This document shows positions 13,155 to 25,893 of a stretch of DNA of 64,000 nucleotides, piece by piece. Origin of the DNA: Colletotrichum lupini (Eukaryota; Ascomycota; Sordariomycetes; Glomerellales; Glomerellaceae); assembly GCF_023278565.1 (NCBI RefSeq), contig NC_064677.1:6014001-6078000 (forward strand), given 5' to 3'. Every line of letters starts with the position of its first letter. The first letter of the stretch is position 1. The position numbers were made by a program, and so were the translations under genes. The notes below the pieces were generated by a model. It was not told the DNA's origin, did not search any database, and saw only the letters and a program-made list of their open reading frames with translations.

Positions 13155-15047
13155 TTAGCATACTGCACGATGAATACCATCCTCCATCTTTCTAACTCCA
13201 TCTTCGACCCCCTTGGCAGCGCCCCCCTTCTTGTGCTTCTCCTCATCGCCCTTGACGCGCACCCGCCTGCGGCTGTGATGCTTCTTCAGAACCTGCAAAT
13301 CGATCTGATCATTCTCAATAAGTGTCTCCGTGACCTCGACAATGTCCGTCAACAATCGCTCAAGAAGATCGAACGTCATAGTCTCGCGGACAACGACGCG
13401 AAGGATCTCAATCTTTTCCTCATTGGGTGGGAGCGGGTAGTTGGGAATGATCCAGCCCTTGGCGCGAAGCATTAGGGAGACGGTCTCCTGCTTGATGTGT
13501 TCGTACTTGGCCTTGAACTCATCCGTCAAACGGAAAGAGACGACAGGCAGGCCGGCAACGTAGTCGGCCGAGGTCTCCCCCGGGGCAGCACTCTCGCCTC
13601 CAACGGCGGTGGCGGCCTGGTTCACAATCTTCTTTACAGCGCCGCTGGCTTCCTTGTGAGGTGCACGGCGGTGGATGTCGGAGACGACGGTGTACCATCC
13701 CGTGGCCTCGAGGCTCTGAGCGAGGATACGGGCGTTGGAGAGACAATTCTCCATAATGGAGCGGTAGCCGTCGAAGCCTAGGTGGATAAGGTTGTAGTAT
13801 TGCACGATAACCTGTGCACCTGGGCGGGAGAAGTTGAGAGTAAACGACTTTTCTGTGCCTCCGAGGTAGTGAAGCTCGAAGATGAGGTCCTCTGGGAGGA
13901 AAGACTGGTCGCGCCAGATGATCCAGCCGAGGCCGGCGTAAACAAGGCCGTACTTGTGGCCTGAGACGTTGATTGACTTGACACGGGGGAGCTCAAAGTT
14001 CCTGCGGGCTGTAAGTATGTGATCAGAAGAGAACAAGCCAATATGACATACCACTTGGAACCGCCGACCCCTGCGTGGGTGAAAGGGGCGATGAAGCCAC
14101 CAGAAGCGGCATCGACGTGAATGGGGATGTCGATGCCAGTCTCTTCCTGGTACTTGTCGAGAATCTGCGAAATCTCCTCAACGGGCTCGTAGTGCCCCGT
14201 GTATGTGCTTCCGAGAATGACAAAGACGCCGATGGTGTTCTCATCGACATTTTCTCTCACAAGAGCCGGATCCAGACGGTAGTGGCTCTTCTTGCTGACG
14301 GGCAAGATGCGGGCCTCGACGTCAAAGTAACGGGCAAACTTCTCCAAGGCGACCTGCGCGTTGGAGCCCATGAGAATGTTGGGCTTGGAGGTGTCCTTGC
14401 CCTGTTCCTTGCGCTTCAGCTGCCATCTACGCTTCATGGCGAGACCGCCGAGATGGATGGCCTCGGAGGAGCCCGTGGTTGCGGAGCCGATGGCCTTCTC
14501 ACCAGGCTGGACACCCCACAGGTGGGAGATGATGCTGATGCAGCGCTGGTGCATCTCCATCATGGCAGGGTACTCATCTGCGTCTGAGAGGTTCTTGGAG
14601 AGGTTCTCCTGCATGAGCTGGGTGGCATTGGGTTCCATCCATGTTCCCACGAAACTAGGTTGATATACTGTTAGTGAGAGGATCTTTATTGGAAATATCG
14701 TGAATGCTCACCTGGCTAGGTTCAGGTTGGGTTTGCCATCGAGGTCCAGCTCATCCCTAATCATCTGAAAGACGGTGTCTCCTGGGGCGCCTTCATCGGG
14801 GATCTTGTACTTGGGAATGTTGGTTTGACTGGTGTATCGGCTGTCATAGGGTTGGATGTGTGATGATGTGCCATGGCTGGAAGCATTGGCATTACCCGGA
14901 GCTGTGATGTGAGTTGCCTGGAGGCGTTGGACAATGTCCTCTGGGTTGACCTGCGTAAAGCGTCAATTCTAGTGCAACATCTTCATATGACGCATCAATC
15001 ATCGACGGAGGATGCTTGTCGAGACCTACGTGACTTGCAAGAGGCAT
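13155..15047 (-). CDS. Glutamate decarboxylase (PLP-dependent)
   Basis: Cytosolic enzyme converting L-glutamate to GABA and CO2, the entry to the GABA shunt. Four exons (15047-15030, 14950-14712, 14654-14052, 14001-13155) join in frame to 568 residues. Exon 1 is only 18 nt and encodes MPLASH, matching the ASHV start of fungal homologues. The cofactor-binding signatures are clear: HVDAASGGF (265-273, Asp267 contacting the pyridine nitrogen) and the PLP lysine in SGHKYG (Lys303). Introns are 79, 57 and 50 nt. The C-terminal 45 residues are Lys/Arg-rich (HHSRRRVRV, then Lys/Gly-rich) and extend past the catalytic fold; plants use such a tail for calmodulin binding, but here that is only a possibility. 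The internal exon junctions restore conserved residues (LNLASFVGTW; GGSKWNFELPRV). Confidence 0.94.
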
Positions 15048-18000
15048 ATTGACGTTTGGATTAGCAACTGCGGTTATGGTATCAAGAGTGTAGATGAAGA
15101 TTGGGCATGCACTAGAAGAGAAAATGCGATGGATTGATGTTGAGATCAAGATTGCCAAGTCTGGGGGATCACCGCTTGAGGCTTAAATACAACAGCAGAT
15201 CACGAAGGATGCTGGGCATTGGAGGCAGCTAAGGTGGCCGTCAAGCCGATGATGAGGGATGAATGACGACATACGGTAGACCGAGCGGAGCACGGGAGTT
15301 TCCTTGTGGACAAGTTTTGTCGGAAGTAGCAGCTCCAAGTGCATGAAAGACACGCCTCGTAGCCCCAGCATCACGGGCCGAGGAGGGGAGGGAATCGTGA
15401 TGGGCTAGACAGGAATGATGTCTCTGGCCTCTTAGTGCGAGGACCTCCAGGGTTCTCTGCCAAGGCCATGGCCAACAGCAGTCGATGGTGCAGCATCAGC
15501 TCGTCAACTTTTGCTGGGGACGTGGAGCAGGCTCAGTGAATGGGGGAGAACTGGACTGGAGCAGCTCAGTGCCCCATAGGTACAGTCCAATGCCGAGTTT
15601 GCCGGTGGATTCCTCTTTCATCGAGTACTTACGTAGGTACGATGACTTGCGTGTCGCGCCAGTGCAGCTGAGAATTGACTTTCTTTGCCGAACGAGTAGC
15701 GGAGGAGAAGGAGTTTTTGTTACGTGCTATGACATGGCTGACATGTTTGGTGAGGTAACCTGTAAAATGCAGTCAGGTTGGCAGGGAAGGAACAATTGGA
15801 TCGCAGATGCTCAGGTGGTCTGGCCCTACAGAGTGGATGGGTGACGGCATTTAACATTGGGAAGCTGCGACTTGGGGCCCGGACCTGAACAGCCGGGGAG
15901 GCTCCTTCCGCTCTTCCTCCCACTGCTCCAGGAGTTCAGTGACAGCTCGGGTGGGCCCCGTTCCCGTCTTGGCACTGCACTTTCGCAGCAGGTACGCCGG
16001 CAGACGGCAGGAACCCAAAAATCGCCGTGGAATCCGGAGGTGATCAGTCTTGCCCGAAATCTTTCTTACCTTACCTTACCCACCTCATGTCAAGCTATCA
16101 TTGTGTTCTTCCTCTTCTTCTTGCTCAATGCTGTCGAATCCTCTTTCTGGGTGAGGCCGCCCCCTAACGAACTGGAGTCTTCTTCGACGATAGACCTCCA
16201 TAGTCTACAATGGCTATGGATCACCACAATGCCGATACTCCTTAGGCTACGTCTCCGAGAACGACGCTTCAAGAGTTGATCCGAAAGGAAGCTGATAGTT
16301 TTCATTGCAAGATCAGATTATTCAACAAAGCGTACATCCCCTTGAACTGTGTCCGACTACTTGATCCCGGTCATTATCTTCAATGTGTTAGAGCAAGGAC
16401 AACAACAACTACTGCTTCGATTATGGGGGTTTCAAATCTCCAAATATTGACTGCGAGAGGTTGACACCTCTTCTAATCAACCAGAGCCCTCAAGAAGGTC
16501 CAATACCACCGTATCACGGAGGACCGGTAGTCAGAAGAATAGCAAACAGGAGATGATGCAAGTCTAATGGAAAACCCACCGAGGTCCACGGATACTTCCA
16601 TGGACCATCGATAACCGACACTTCAAATCCAGGGGTTCACGAGCTAGGACTCCAATCTGTGGATCGTCCAACAACGCGTGTTCGATAAACCTTAAAAGAG
16701 TATCATGTCCCGGTGAGCATTCATCGACCGACGACAGTGGGAGAAGACACCATCGGAAATAAGATTAGATTGTCAGCACTGACGGGGGGTTTCCCAGTCT
16801 CCAGTCACATTGGTCCATTCACCAACCAGAGATAAGCCAGGCTCTCCCAGAAAGCCCCTGGTCGAAAGTCACGACTGGTGATTGGCCGATACGGCTCAAT
16901 TCGACCAAAGTCCCGTTGCAGTGACTCGCCAAGTCTCGCGCAATGGCCGCGGCTGGGCCGAATGGACGGCTACAGTGGCATTCCAGCATTGGCACGCTGG
17001 CAGCTGTGGCTTTCATCCAGACTGAGAGCCCAAGACCCTTGGGACAAGCGGCCTGGCACTTGGGCAATCTTCGAACTGGCACGAACTGGCCACGCGAACT
17101 GCGAAAACGATGGCAAGGCTAAACGTGCCAAAGTACGGACTCTCCAGATATCGGACGAAGTTGAACCGTAGCTGTTTGCAGTTGGTCCGTCAATTGTTCG
17201 TCCCCCCAACTTTGCTCCTGGACGATCAGCAGCATGCACCAACTCCCGGATCGGTGGCAGGGGCACATCGGCAACTTTGTGATCTGCTGATCCCCAAGTT
17301 TCGCGGACAAGGGGTGGGAGGCAGAGCAGCTCGAAATGGGAAGAAGCCGGACAGCCAGAATCCTTTCGTCTTTCCAGCCAGCCAGACCAGCAGGCATCGA
17401 GCCACCGAGGCGTCGACTTTGGACCAACAGAGAGTCAGCTTTAGGTGTGTGTCCCGGCTCCGAGTTGTACTAGAGATTGAGAGGTGTGGATCAGAATTGT
17501 CGCCCATTGTCCTTCCAATGTCACCATGTCCCCGGCGAACCATTCTTCTTTTCCCCTCGCCTCCTCCACAGCCCCTCGGATGTCGCTACCCCAATTTAGG
17601 AAGGTCGACAAACGGCCGCTGGACCTGCGGGCTGTCGCGTCGCCGCTGCATTTGGTGTCGTGATAGCACGCTAGAGGACCGATTTCTTTCTAGTCCCCTT
17701 GGGTCCCCCGTCCCTTCCAGCGCCTCAAGTCGCCGACAAGGCCCCAAAGAAGAACCCACACACACATACACGGGACGATATTGGGGAGGGATAGATACGG
17801 GATAGTGAGGGTAGAGAGTCGGCTCATGGGTATCGTTGGGCGCGCCATTCTTTCGACTCTCTGCGAATCTTAATCCAAAAAACACACAACTGGCACACAC
17901 TCTCGACTCTGCAGAATCCCTAGGGACTACTTCACGAGTTCACAGAGGCCCAAAGCCAGCTTACCTCTTGCTGGTGTTCAATCTCAACATCTTCGGGGAG

Positions 18001-18310
18001 TGGGACTTTGACTCGTCTGGCGGGCTGACTCTACCTTGTCACATTGTCTTGGTGTCTTGTTAGCCTGCAGACTGCCGACCGGCACCACCTTCGCCGCCGC
18101 CGCCGCCATCTTTTCGCTTGATTTGATTGAAAAAGCCCTTGGCGCCCGCTGTCCCCAGTCTCCCCCGTTGTGGCCTTGAGGCCTTCTTTTCGTCCTCTTG
18201 CTTATCTCGTCGGTCGCTCTCCAACCCATCCGCAATCGGCGTACCTAAACCCTCACCTTTCAACCTACTCTGTCGACAGTAGATTGAAGGAGAGAGGCAC
18301 AGTCGTCACG
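15048..18310. other. Intergenic region, GAD promoter side and OPT leader
   Basis: Between the divergent GAD and OPT starts. Frames such as 17110-17805 plus (231 codons) have no domain, transmembrane or codon signature and overlap equally open frames on the other strand, so I do not call them. The last 800 bp before the OPT start are rich in C/T tracts, typical of fungal promoters and 5' leaders. Confidence 0.5.
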
Positions 18311-21029
18311 ATGCCGTCTATTTTTCGCAAACGTGGCGAGCCCGAGGAGATCACGCCCTACCCCGCCCTCGAAGACGATGCCGAGGCCACGGGCATCGAG
18401 CCGCTGAAGGCTCTGGCTCAATTCGAGAAGGCACACAAGCTCGATCCGAACATGCCAATTGATGAGCTCAACGATGTCGATACCGCGCTTGCTACCGGAA
18501 ACGCCGAGAAGGGTCTCGAAATTGAACAGGCTCTTATGGAGGACAACTCGCCCTATCCAGAGGTACGTCGCGAAACTCCGCCCAGGCCTTGAGAGCCTTG
18601 TATCGCGGTGCGACGGACAGACAGAGGGAAAAAAAGCCAAAATGAGAAACTCGTTCAAGTCGCTAACATGATGCGCCGCCGCAACAAAGGTCCGCGCTGT
18701 AGTACGGAATTACGATGTCGATTTGCCAGCAAATACGATTCGCGCATGGGTCATCGGCATGCTTCTCTGCACCGTTGGCTCCGGTGTCAACATGCTCTTC
18801 TCACTCCGCAACCCCAGCGTTACCATCACCACCTATGTCGTCCAACTTATCGCCTATCCCATTGGCCTGGGTTGGGATTTAGTCATGCCCGACAAGGAGC
18901 AGAACGTCTTTGGTGTCAAGTTCAACCTTAAACCCGGCCGTTTCAACTACAAGGAGCACGTTATCATTGTGGCCATGTCTAATGTGAGTTTGGACGATTT
19001 TTATCAGGAGCGGGGCGCTGTCGATACTCCAGATTGGGGAATAGAGCAGCCAAGATTTCGAGTCGCGGCAAAAGAGGCTTCTTAGAGAAAAAAAAATCAA
19101 CGGCAGAACTGACTATGATTACTAGGCTGCCTATGGAGGTGGTGTCTTGTACGCAACCGATGTCTTGCTTGCACAGCAGCTTTTCTACAAGCAGCACTTT
19201 GGCTGGGCTTTCCAGTTGCTCTTTGGCATTACTACCCTTTGTACTGGATACGGTCTGGCCGGTCTGGCCCGACGCTTCCTTGTGTGGCCCTCTGCCATGA
19301 TCTGGCCCTCGAACCTGGTTAACTGTGCTCTCTTTTACACCCTCCACGATCACTCCGGCTCAGACCCGACCAAGACCAACGGCTGGAAAATTGGCCGCTA
19401 CCGCTGGTTCCTCATCGTCAGCAGCGGCGCCTTCATCTGGTACTGGTTCCCCGGTTGGATTTTCCAAGGACTTTCGTATTTTACTTGGATCTGCTGGATT
19501 GCGCCCAAGAACGAGATCGTCAACAAGGTCTTTGGTGGCCTTTCAGGTTATGGACTCATGCCCATCTCATTTGACTGGACCGTCATCTCAGGTTACCTCA
19601 CATCGCCGCTGATCCCGCCTTTCCACGCCATCGCTAATGTGATTGCGGGCATCATCATCTTCTTCGTTATCGTCTCTTCCGGCATCCACTTTTCCGGAAC
19701 CTGGTATTCCGACTACTTCCCCGTACAGAGCTCCGAATCTTTCGACAATACTGGCGCCGTCTACAACGTCACCCGAATCCTCGATGCTAACTTGCAATTC
19801 AACGAGACCGCCTACAACGACTACTCTCCTCTCTACCTGCCGACTCAATTCGCTCTGGCCTACGCTCTGTCGTTCGCCGCCGTAGCTGCCGTTGTCGTCC
19901 ACGTTGTTCTGTACCATGGCACCGAAATTTGGGGTCAGTTCAAGCTGGCACGCCATCAAGAGGACGACGTGCACATGCGTTTGATGAAGAAGTATCGTGA
20001 CGCCGAGGACTGGTGGTATCTGGGTACGTTTTGTCGATGGTATTTTCCTTTGACCTAGGCTAACAATCATTCTCAGCACTCTTCGTCGTCATGGTTGCCA
20101 TCTCGTTTGGTGTTGTTGCCGGGTGGCCAACTGGGTTCCCTGCGTGGGCCTACGTTGTGTGCATTCTGATTCCCGTATTCTGGCTCATTCCTATCGGCAT
20201 CGTACAGGCCATCACCAACATCCAGCTCGGCCTCAACGTTTTGACCGAGTTCATCATCGGTTACATGGTGCCGGGCCGACCCCTCGCGATGATGATGTTT
20301 AAGAACTACGGCTACATCTGCATGTCGCAAGCGCTGTACTTTGCACAGGATCTCAAGCTCGGTCACTACATGAAGGTCCCCCCTCGTACCATGTTCGCCT
20401 CTCAGCTTGTCGCGTCGCTCTGGTCAGCTATCGTTCAGATTGCTGTCATGAACTGGGCCCTCGGCACCATCCCCGACGTCTGCCAGCCCGACCAGCCCAA
20501 CAGCTACACATGCCCCGGTGGTCGTGTCTTCTTCACCGCATCAATCATCTGGGGTGCGATCGGCCCCGCCCGCATCTTTTCCGGCCAAGCTCTGTACGCC
20601 TCTCTCCAGTGGTTCTGGCTCGTTGGCGCCATCACACCAGTTATTACTTGGTTCCTTGCCCGGAAGTGGCCCAAGAGCATCTGGCGCTACGTCAACACCC
20701 CCCTCCTCTACGGAGGTTCCGGCTGGCTCCCCCCTGCCAGTGTCTACATCTACCTCTGCTGGGCGCTCGTCGGCACCATCTTCAACTTCTTCATCAAGCG
20801 TCGCTACACTGGCTGGTGGTTGCAATACAACTACATTACCTCGGCAGCTCTCGATTGTGGCCTCATCGTGGCCACCCTCATCATCTTCTTCACGCTGTAC
20901 CTCACATCCGCCAGGCCACCACAATGGTGGGGTAATGTCGACGTATTTCAAACGATGGACTGGAAGGGAACGGCAATCAGGACGCAAGTGGCACCTGGCG
21001 AGATTATTGGCCCCAGTCGCTGGCCTTGA
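18311..21029 (+). CDS. OPT-family oligopeptide transporter
   Basis: Multi-pass plasma-membrane or vacuolar transporter for small peptides (or peptide-like or metal-chelate substrates), proton-coupled in known members. Four exons (18311-18562, 18690-18983, 19126-20023, 20077-21029) join in frame to 798 residues. Residues 1-95 form a hydrophilic cytoplasmic N-terminus; after that come more than ten hydrophobic segments. The family signature is visible at 165-174 (KPGRFNYKEH), with Lys where most members have Asn. A second conserved block, GYMVPGRPLAMMMFK, lies in exon 4. The start chosen has A at -3; an in-frame ATG at 18170 would add 47 residues but gives an unlikely N-terminus. Introns are 127, 142 and 53 nt. 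Substrate cannot be told from sequence. Confidence 0.92.
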
Positions 21030-21715
21030 GAGTTTGACGAGGATGTGAAAATTTGAGAAGCGTATTAATGATGTTCAGTTGGACAAGGATATAGGAGTTT
21101 GGTGGCTTCCTGAACGTATGTATCACGGTCTCACGGCCCTTGGGGAGGAGTATTTGGGTATTGCTATTATTTCACGACTCTGATACGAGGATTATCTGTA
21201 CGGCTGATGATACCTCGGTGCGAATCTACTTGCCCGTCTTTTTATAAGTGTGAATCAACGATAGTATTTACGTTGCAACTCAACTCCAGTTGCATATGGT
21301 GTTGTGAAGAGTGCCGCTTTATGCCAAGTAACGATATCTTACTTGCTCACGGTGTTTTTTTAGTGTTATTTTGAGTGTACAACGCGGCTTCCCAATGGAA
21401 ATTGATAGCAGCGACAAGCGTGCAAACTGCCTCGATTGGAGGTTCGCCTTCCTCAACTCGGCACTCGACGCTATTGGGGCAGGTTCTCGGTGCATTTGAC
21501 TTTCTACGAAGGAGCATCACATTGAGAAGCTCACTTACCTCTAATTCTCTTACCTGGGCACATTTGTCGCAAAGACCTCACCTGCTTCGAGCTTTGAGCT
21601 TCCAGATCCATCGTACACCCTTCTCGACATCCGACAATCCGCCTGGCTTGAAGCAACGAAACATCACATCGCTACGAGTACATGTACCTGCTAGAATACC
21701 CCCAAAAGTTCGCTG
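21030..21715. other. Intergenic spacer after OPT
   Basis: 686 bp containing the OPT 3' end and the promoter of the next gene. No convincing reading frame; a 113-codon frame (21375-21716) runs into the next gene's start and is most likely leader sequence. Confidence 0.45.
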
Positions 21716-22871
21716 ATGAATACAATGGCCGGACCCAGCCCTGCCTCTTGGAACGAACCACCAATCGCTCCACTCCTTTCCCCCTACCGCGAAGATAAGA
21801 GCAAGAGACTACATAGCCGCGAAGGCAGCCGCAGCAGCGGCAAAAGCCAGTCCTTCTTGGCGTCCTTGGAAAGGCTGAATTCTCAATCTAACTGGAGCAT
21901 GGGATCGATGAAAAAGAAGCAGGCCATGCTCGTGTCGCGGATGACGCCGTCTCGGGGGACACGGAGGTCGAGGGCATCGACCGAGTCCCGGGGGCCCTTT
22001 TCGTCCAAAGAGGACTTCGATGTCGACGACGTTGACGATGTAGACGACCTGGAGCTGCCGCCGAATATCCTGGCGGATAATTGGGGTTCTTCGGCACCTT
22101 CTTCTGGTTCGGAGCAGCGTCCAAGGCGTCGTGGCAGCAAGAAGCCGAAGAAGAGGGTGGCGAAGAAGGAGCAGAAGAAGAGAGGGTTTCGGGCCAGGCT
22201 TCGACGACTCCTCGGTCGGGATAAGAAGAAGAGCAAGGGTGGTCACGAGTCGCCATACAGCCACAGGGAGACAAGACAAAACATGCAGAGCGAGGACTCG
22301 GGACTGTCTGATCAGCAAGATGCCACGGCAGAGCGGAATCCTCAACCAACCAAGGCTGGCCTATCTCCACCGATAGAGAATACGCCTCGATCCAGCTGCC
22401 GCAACATTCTCAGGTACGAACAAGCAATGTTGATATCGCTGGATAGGACTTCGGAGCTAGTACACTAATATAAAGACCACCAGAGACGCTTTCGCCCAAA
22501 ATCGAGCTGAGGCAAAGGAGGAGCCGACCGATAGACCGAAGGAAGCTGTCAAGCCCATGGATGATGGACATACGACAAAGCAGTGAGCTACTCCTATTCA
22601 ACGGCTCAACATGCCTTGATAACGGAGATTGGCAAATAGCAGCACGAAGCTGTTGGGGTCCTTTGTGGCAATGCCCTTCAAGAACATCCCAAGACCTATC
22701 GGCCTGATTATGGTGTGGATGAATGGCGTAAGTTTGTACATTTTCGTATAGATGGTTTCTTTTGGCGGACCTCATTCCGATCCTAATACACTTCCTCTTC
22801 CTAAGAATACCAAATTGCTACCTTTGGCCGATGCTACTCGATAGATCTAGGGTATTCAGAAGAATGCTTGA
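21716..22871 (+). CDS. Low-complexity protein of unknown function
   Basis: Not recognised. A phase-consistent model has exons 21716-22413, 22484-22582, 22640-22727 and 22851-22871, about 302 residues; ATG at 21725 is an equally good start. The protein is Ser/Arg/Lys-rich and hydrophilic, with an acidic repeat DVDDVDDVDD near residue 100 followed by a long polybasic tract (SKKPKKRVAKKEQKKRGFRA) resembling a nuclear or nucleolar targeting signal. The last exons add a short more hydrophobic segment (PFKNIPRPIGLIMVWMNG). The exon 3 acceptor is a TAGCAG tandem site, so one residue may vary. If the last intron is not removed, translation stops at 22751. Exon 1 is reasonably secure by frame length and composition; the 3' exons are tentative. 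Confidence 0.5.
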
Positions 22872-24221
22872 CCATCTATCGCGGCCGAACCAGTGCTGGA
22901 ACACACGGCAAGATGGCGCCAGGAAATCTGTCTCGGAATTTGAGACACTAAGCATCGATATTTCGGTTCGACGTTGCCTTGGATTAAGGCCGTAGTGGAA
23001 GTCACCGCCACCTCGGTTTATCGCCTGGAATATGTCAGATCTCATCGCTGATGAACGCAATTCCAAAGCGCAGGAGAAGGATCTCGACCACTCCCTCCCG
23101 TGACGGAATGAGACGACATTTCCTGGTGGCGCTGTGCCTGACTAGCGAGGCCTGACTCCCGGGGGCTCTTTATAAGTGCTTATCGCCCTTCCCATGTCTA
23201 ATGAGCGAATCCTTCTGAATCATCGGGGGCGAGCTTCATCCCTCATCATCACGATCATCGCAGGGGAACGAAGAACGTCTTACTTGAGCCTCTTGAATGG
23301 AACTTATCAACAGAACGTCATGCTGGCGGAGCGGGTCCCGATCCAATCCCAGCCGTGCCCCATTTGACCACCCAGCCGGGTTCATCTCCGTGGTCTCCCC
23401 GAGATTTGCGAACGATCTAACAAGCTTGACAGGTTTGACAGCGTCTGTATTGCATGTCTCTTTCAGGTTCATTGTCTTTCGGAACTTTGTGTCAGTCCAG
23501 ACAATGGGGAGGAGGGGCCAGGGGGCCAGGGGCACGAGGAGACATGCCAATGCAGACTTACCTCCCTTGCTCAACAAATACCAGTGAGAGGGGGGTCTCG
23601 TACGGATATGTTGTCTCACTCTCTTCTCCAGGCACAGGAAGACAACGATAGTGCATTTGCATTTCGTCGGGGCGGGAATAAGAAAAGGGGAGAGGACGAG
23701 AGGGCGGAGAGGAAAAAGCAAAAAACAACAACAATGAGGAACACGTCCTCTGTCCATCTCCCTTGTTTTCTGACGAAGTTTTAGTGACACCAAGGAAAAG
23801 CCTCCTGAGACAGGCTGAGTCAGTGACGGGCAAACAAAATACAAGAAAGTCTGGGACAGATTTCGCAACCATGATCTCTTTTGGAGCAAGCAGCAAGACA
23901 AGCAAGACGGGATTTGCGACTCTAGTGCTCTGTTTCTGGTATTTGGCTCGTATAAAGCAAAAGGGAAAGACGCATGGAGGTCGAAGATGTTGCTTGGTTC
24001 TGCGACTTTTGTCATTACACAGGAGACACACACCCAAACTCAACCCCATATCCACACACTTCCACTCGTGATATTTGGTGGGGGATCAACGGTCGAAATC
24101 AACAATCCGTTACCATCAAATCAGCTTTCTTGACTTCAAGTCTACTATAACGAGAGTCATTGTTGAATCCATCTATCGCTTTTTACCTTGAGCAGAAATT
24201 TGAGGCCATTCCACTCAGACC
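22872..24221. other. Intergenic region without a supported gene
   Basis: A 265-codon minus-strand frame (23236-24033) is open but low in complexity, Ser/Leu/Pro/Cys-rich and flanked by two other open frames in the same place. I treat it as chance. The right part is A-rich and probably the 5' leader of the next gene. Confidence 0.45.
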
Positions 24222-25002
24222 ATGTCATTCGTAAGAGAAAGTAGCAAACACACGAGACTTTACGAGACGATATCTGGTTGCCGAGGGCCTGCTCTTCTAC
24301 GACCGCGGCCGCCCTGACGCACTCATTTTATCAATCTACTTTGAATCACTATACGAGAGGAGACCGACTCCTCCAGACCGGGCCAACCCTTCACAAAAAA
24401 AGAAAAGCTCACTTTTCCATTGTCGGAAGGAAGCTGAAAGACACGATTCCAGTTGGCGCATACGGGCGCTTTTAATCGACTTGGCCATTTGGGATTCGGA
24501 ATCGTTCCTTTCCGGAAAGTCGCAAGCACAAGAGGCGAGGAGGCCTCTCACACGTCCACCAGGTTCATCAACGCACCACGCGACGAAATATTTACACGAA
24601 ATACGTGTAAAGGCCGTACGTTCGACGCGGCAAAGGGAAGGGCAAGGGGAGAGGAACAGAATGGGTCGGAGCGGGTACGATACCACAGACCTGGGAGGAT
24701 TCGCAAAGAAGAAGAAGCCGAGGTCTGTCGGCGGTGCTGGTACGAGTGCTGGTGCTGGTGCCCAGGCAAGCCTCGCTATTCAGAACGACGGCGGTGATTA
24801 CGGAGCCTCGGCTCAGAGGGCGATGATGCAGCGGCAGATGCAGATGCAGATGGCGCAACAGCAGTCACAGCAGCAGCAGCAGCAGCAACAACGGCAGATG
24901 GGAGGATGGAACGGCACGGGTTCGGGGTCTTCCGCTTCCGCGTCGGCTTCGAGTAAGAATCGGGCTGGGGGCGGCGGTGATGGGGCTGCAGCTAAGAAGT
25001 AG
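24222..25002 (+). CDS. Small Gln-rich protein of unknown function
   Basis: Not recognised. The firm part is 24661-25002: 113 codons starting MGRSGYDTTDLGGFAKKKKP, then an Ala/Gly-rich stretch, a Met/Gln tract (QMQMQMAQQQ then eight Gln), and a Gly/Ser/Ala tail ending in AAAKK. The GYDTTDLGGF block looks like a conserved short motif rather than noise. A plausible longer model begins at 24222 (ATG with CAGACC before it): a 9-nt exon encoding MSF ends at a GTAAGA donor and joins position 24652, giving MSFRNRMGRSGYD. The 5' half (24231-24651) would then be an intron of 421 nt. A frame open from 24481 exists but its first 60 codons have no protein-like character. Confidence in a real gene is moderate, in the exon 1 choice low. 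Confidence 0.42.
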
Positions 25003-25893
25003 AGGTACTGTAAACTAAGGATGGATGGCTTCGTTCAGAGGGTTCATGAGACTCGGGATGTCGGCTGCTCGGTAGTATGGTTGTGTTCACTTGATCTTCC
25101 ATATTTTGTGTGGGACGTTCGAGACTGATGGGAATTCCAACCAGTGTGGAGGAGTAGTCAATTGAATTGTTAGACAGGGCTCAGGGGCTAGATGTTTGAT
25201 GAGCCAATAAGTTCGGGTGCGCGGTGTAAGTGAGAGAGAGAACAAAGCGGGATGAATCGACGCGCTGACGAGGTTCAGCAGAAAACCACATAAGTTGACA
25301 TCAGCTTTGGGCCTTGAGGGCGATGGCTGTGGCGCCTCCCCTTAGCCTCTCAGATGGACGACAAAGAGTGTTTACGCCGTCCGTCGGCTATCAACGCGCA
25401 GTCTACGGCTGACTAAAGGACAAGAGGCGAGATACCAGCCCGATGTCATTGAGGAGGTGGAAAGGGAAGCTTCGTTGGTTGGAGCATTGGCAGGCCCTAC
25501 GGGAACCGGACTGCGTCGCATCTATAAATGGGGCACAAGAACTCCAGGTCTCGCAGTGCGTGGACTATGGAACATCTGTTTTGGCGACTGGAGCGTATGG
25601 TTGAGAGATACTGCAAGGTGAAGAGTGGTGATGTAGGAGGTATGTACCCAAAAATCAGATGAGTAGTAGTAAAGTTTGAAGTTCTGTTCTATGTCCTATT
25701 TCGTGACACACATCGGTACATGCATCCTTTTGTACTGACAAAGGTAATACGAAACGCTAAATTGAGGAAAAGGGGTATCGATCCGGAGAAGGGAAGAAAG
25801 TAGCAAAACGTTGGAACAAGGCGTATCATCGTAGAAACCTAGCCCATCATCATTCGATCATGGCCCGAGACGTAATCCGAACCGGGACATCCT
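25003..25893. other. Convergent spacer
   Basis: 891 bp between the stops of two converging unknown genes. No reading frame of note and no repeat seen. Confidence 0.45.

Noticed and set aside
13497..14587. Plus-strand frames opposite glutamate decarboxylase
   Set aside because: Antisense shadows of GAD exons caused by third-position GC bias.
17110..17805. 231-codon plus-strand frame before the OPT gene
   Set aside because: Arg/Ser/Pro-rich, unstructured, with equally open antisense frames; fits leader/promoter composition.
23236..24033. 265-codon minus-strand frame
   Set aside because: Low-complexity Ser/Leu/Pro/Cys composition with parallel open frames; no recognisable block. Probably chance in the upstream region of the Gln-rich gene.
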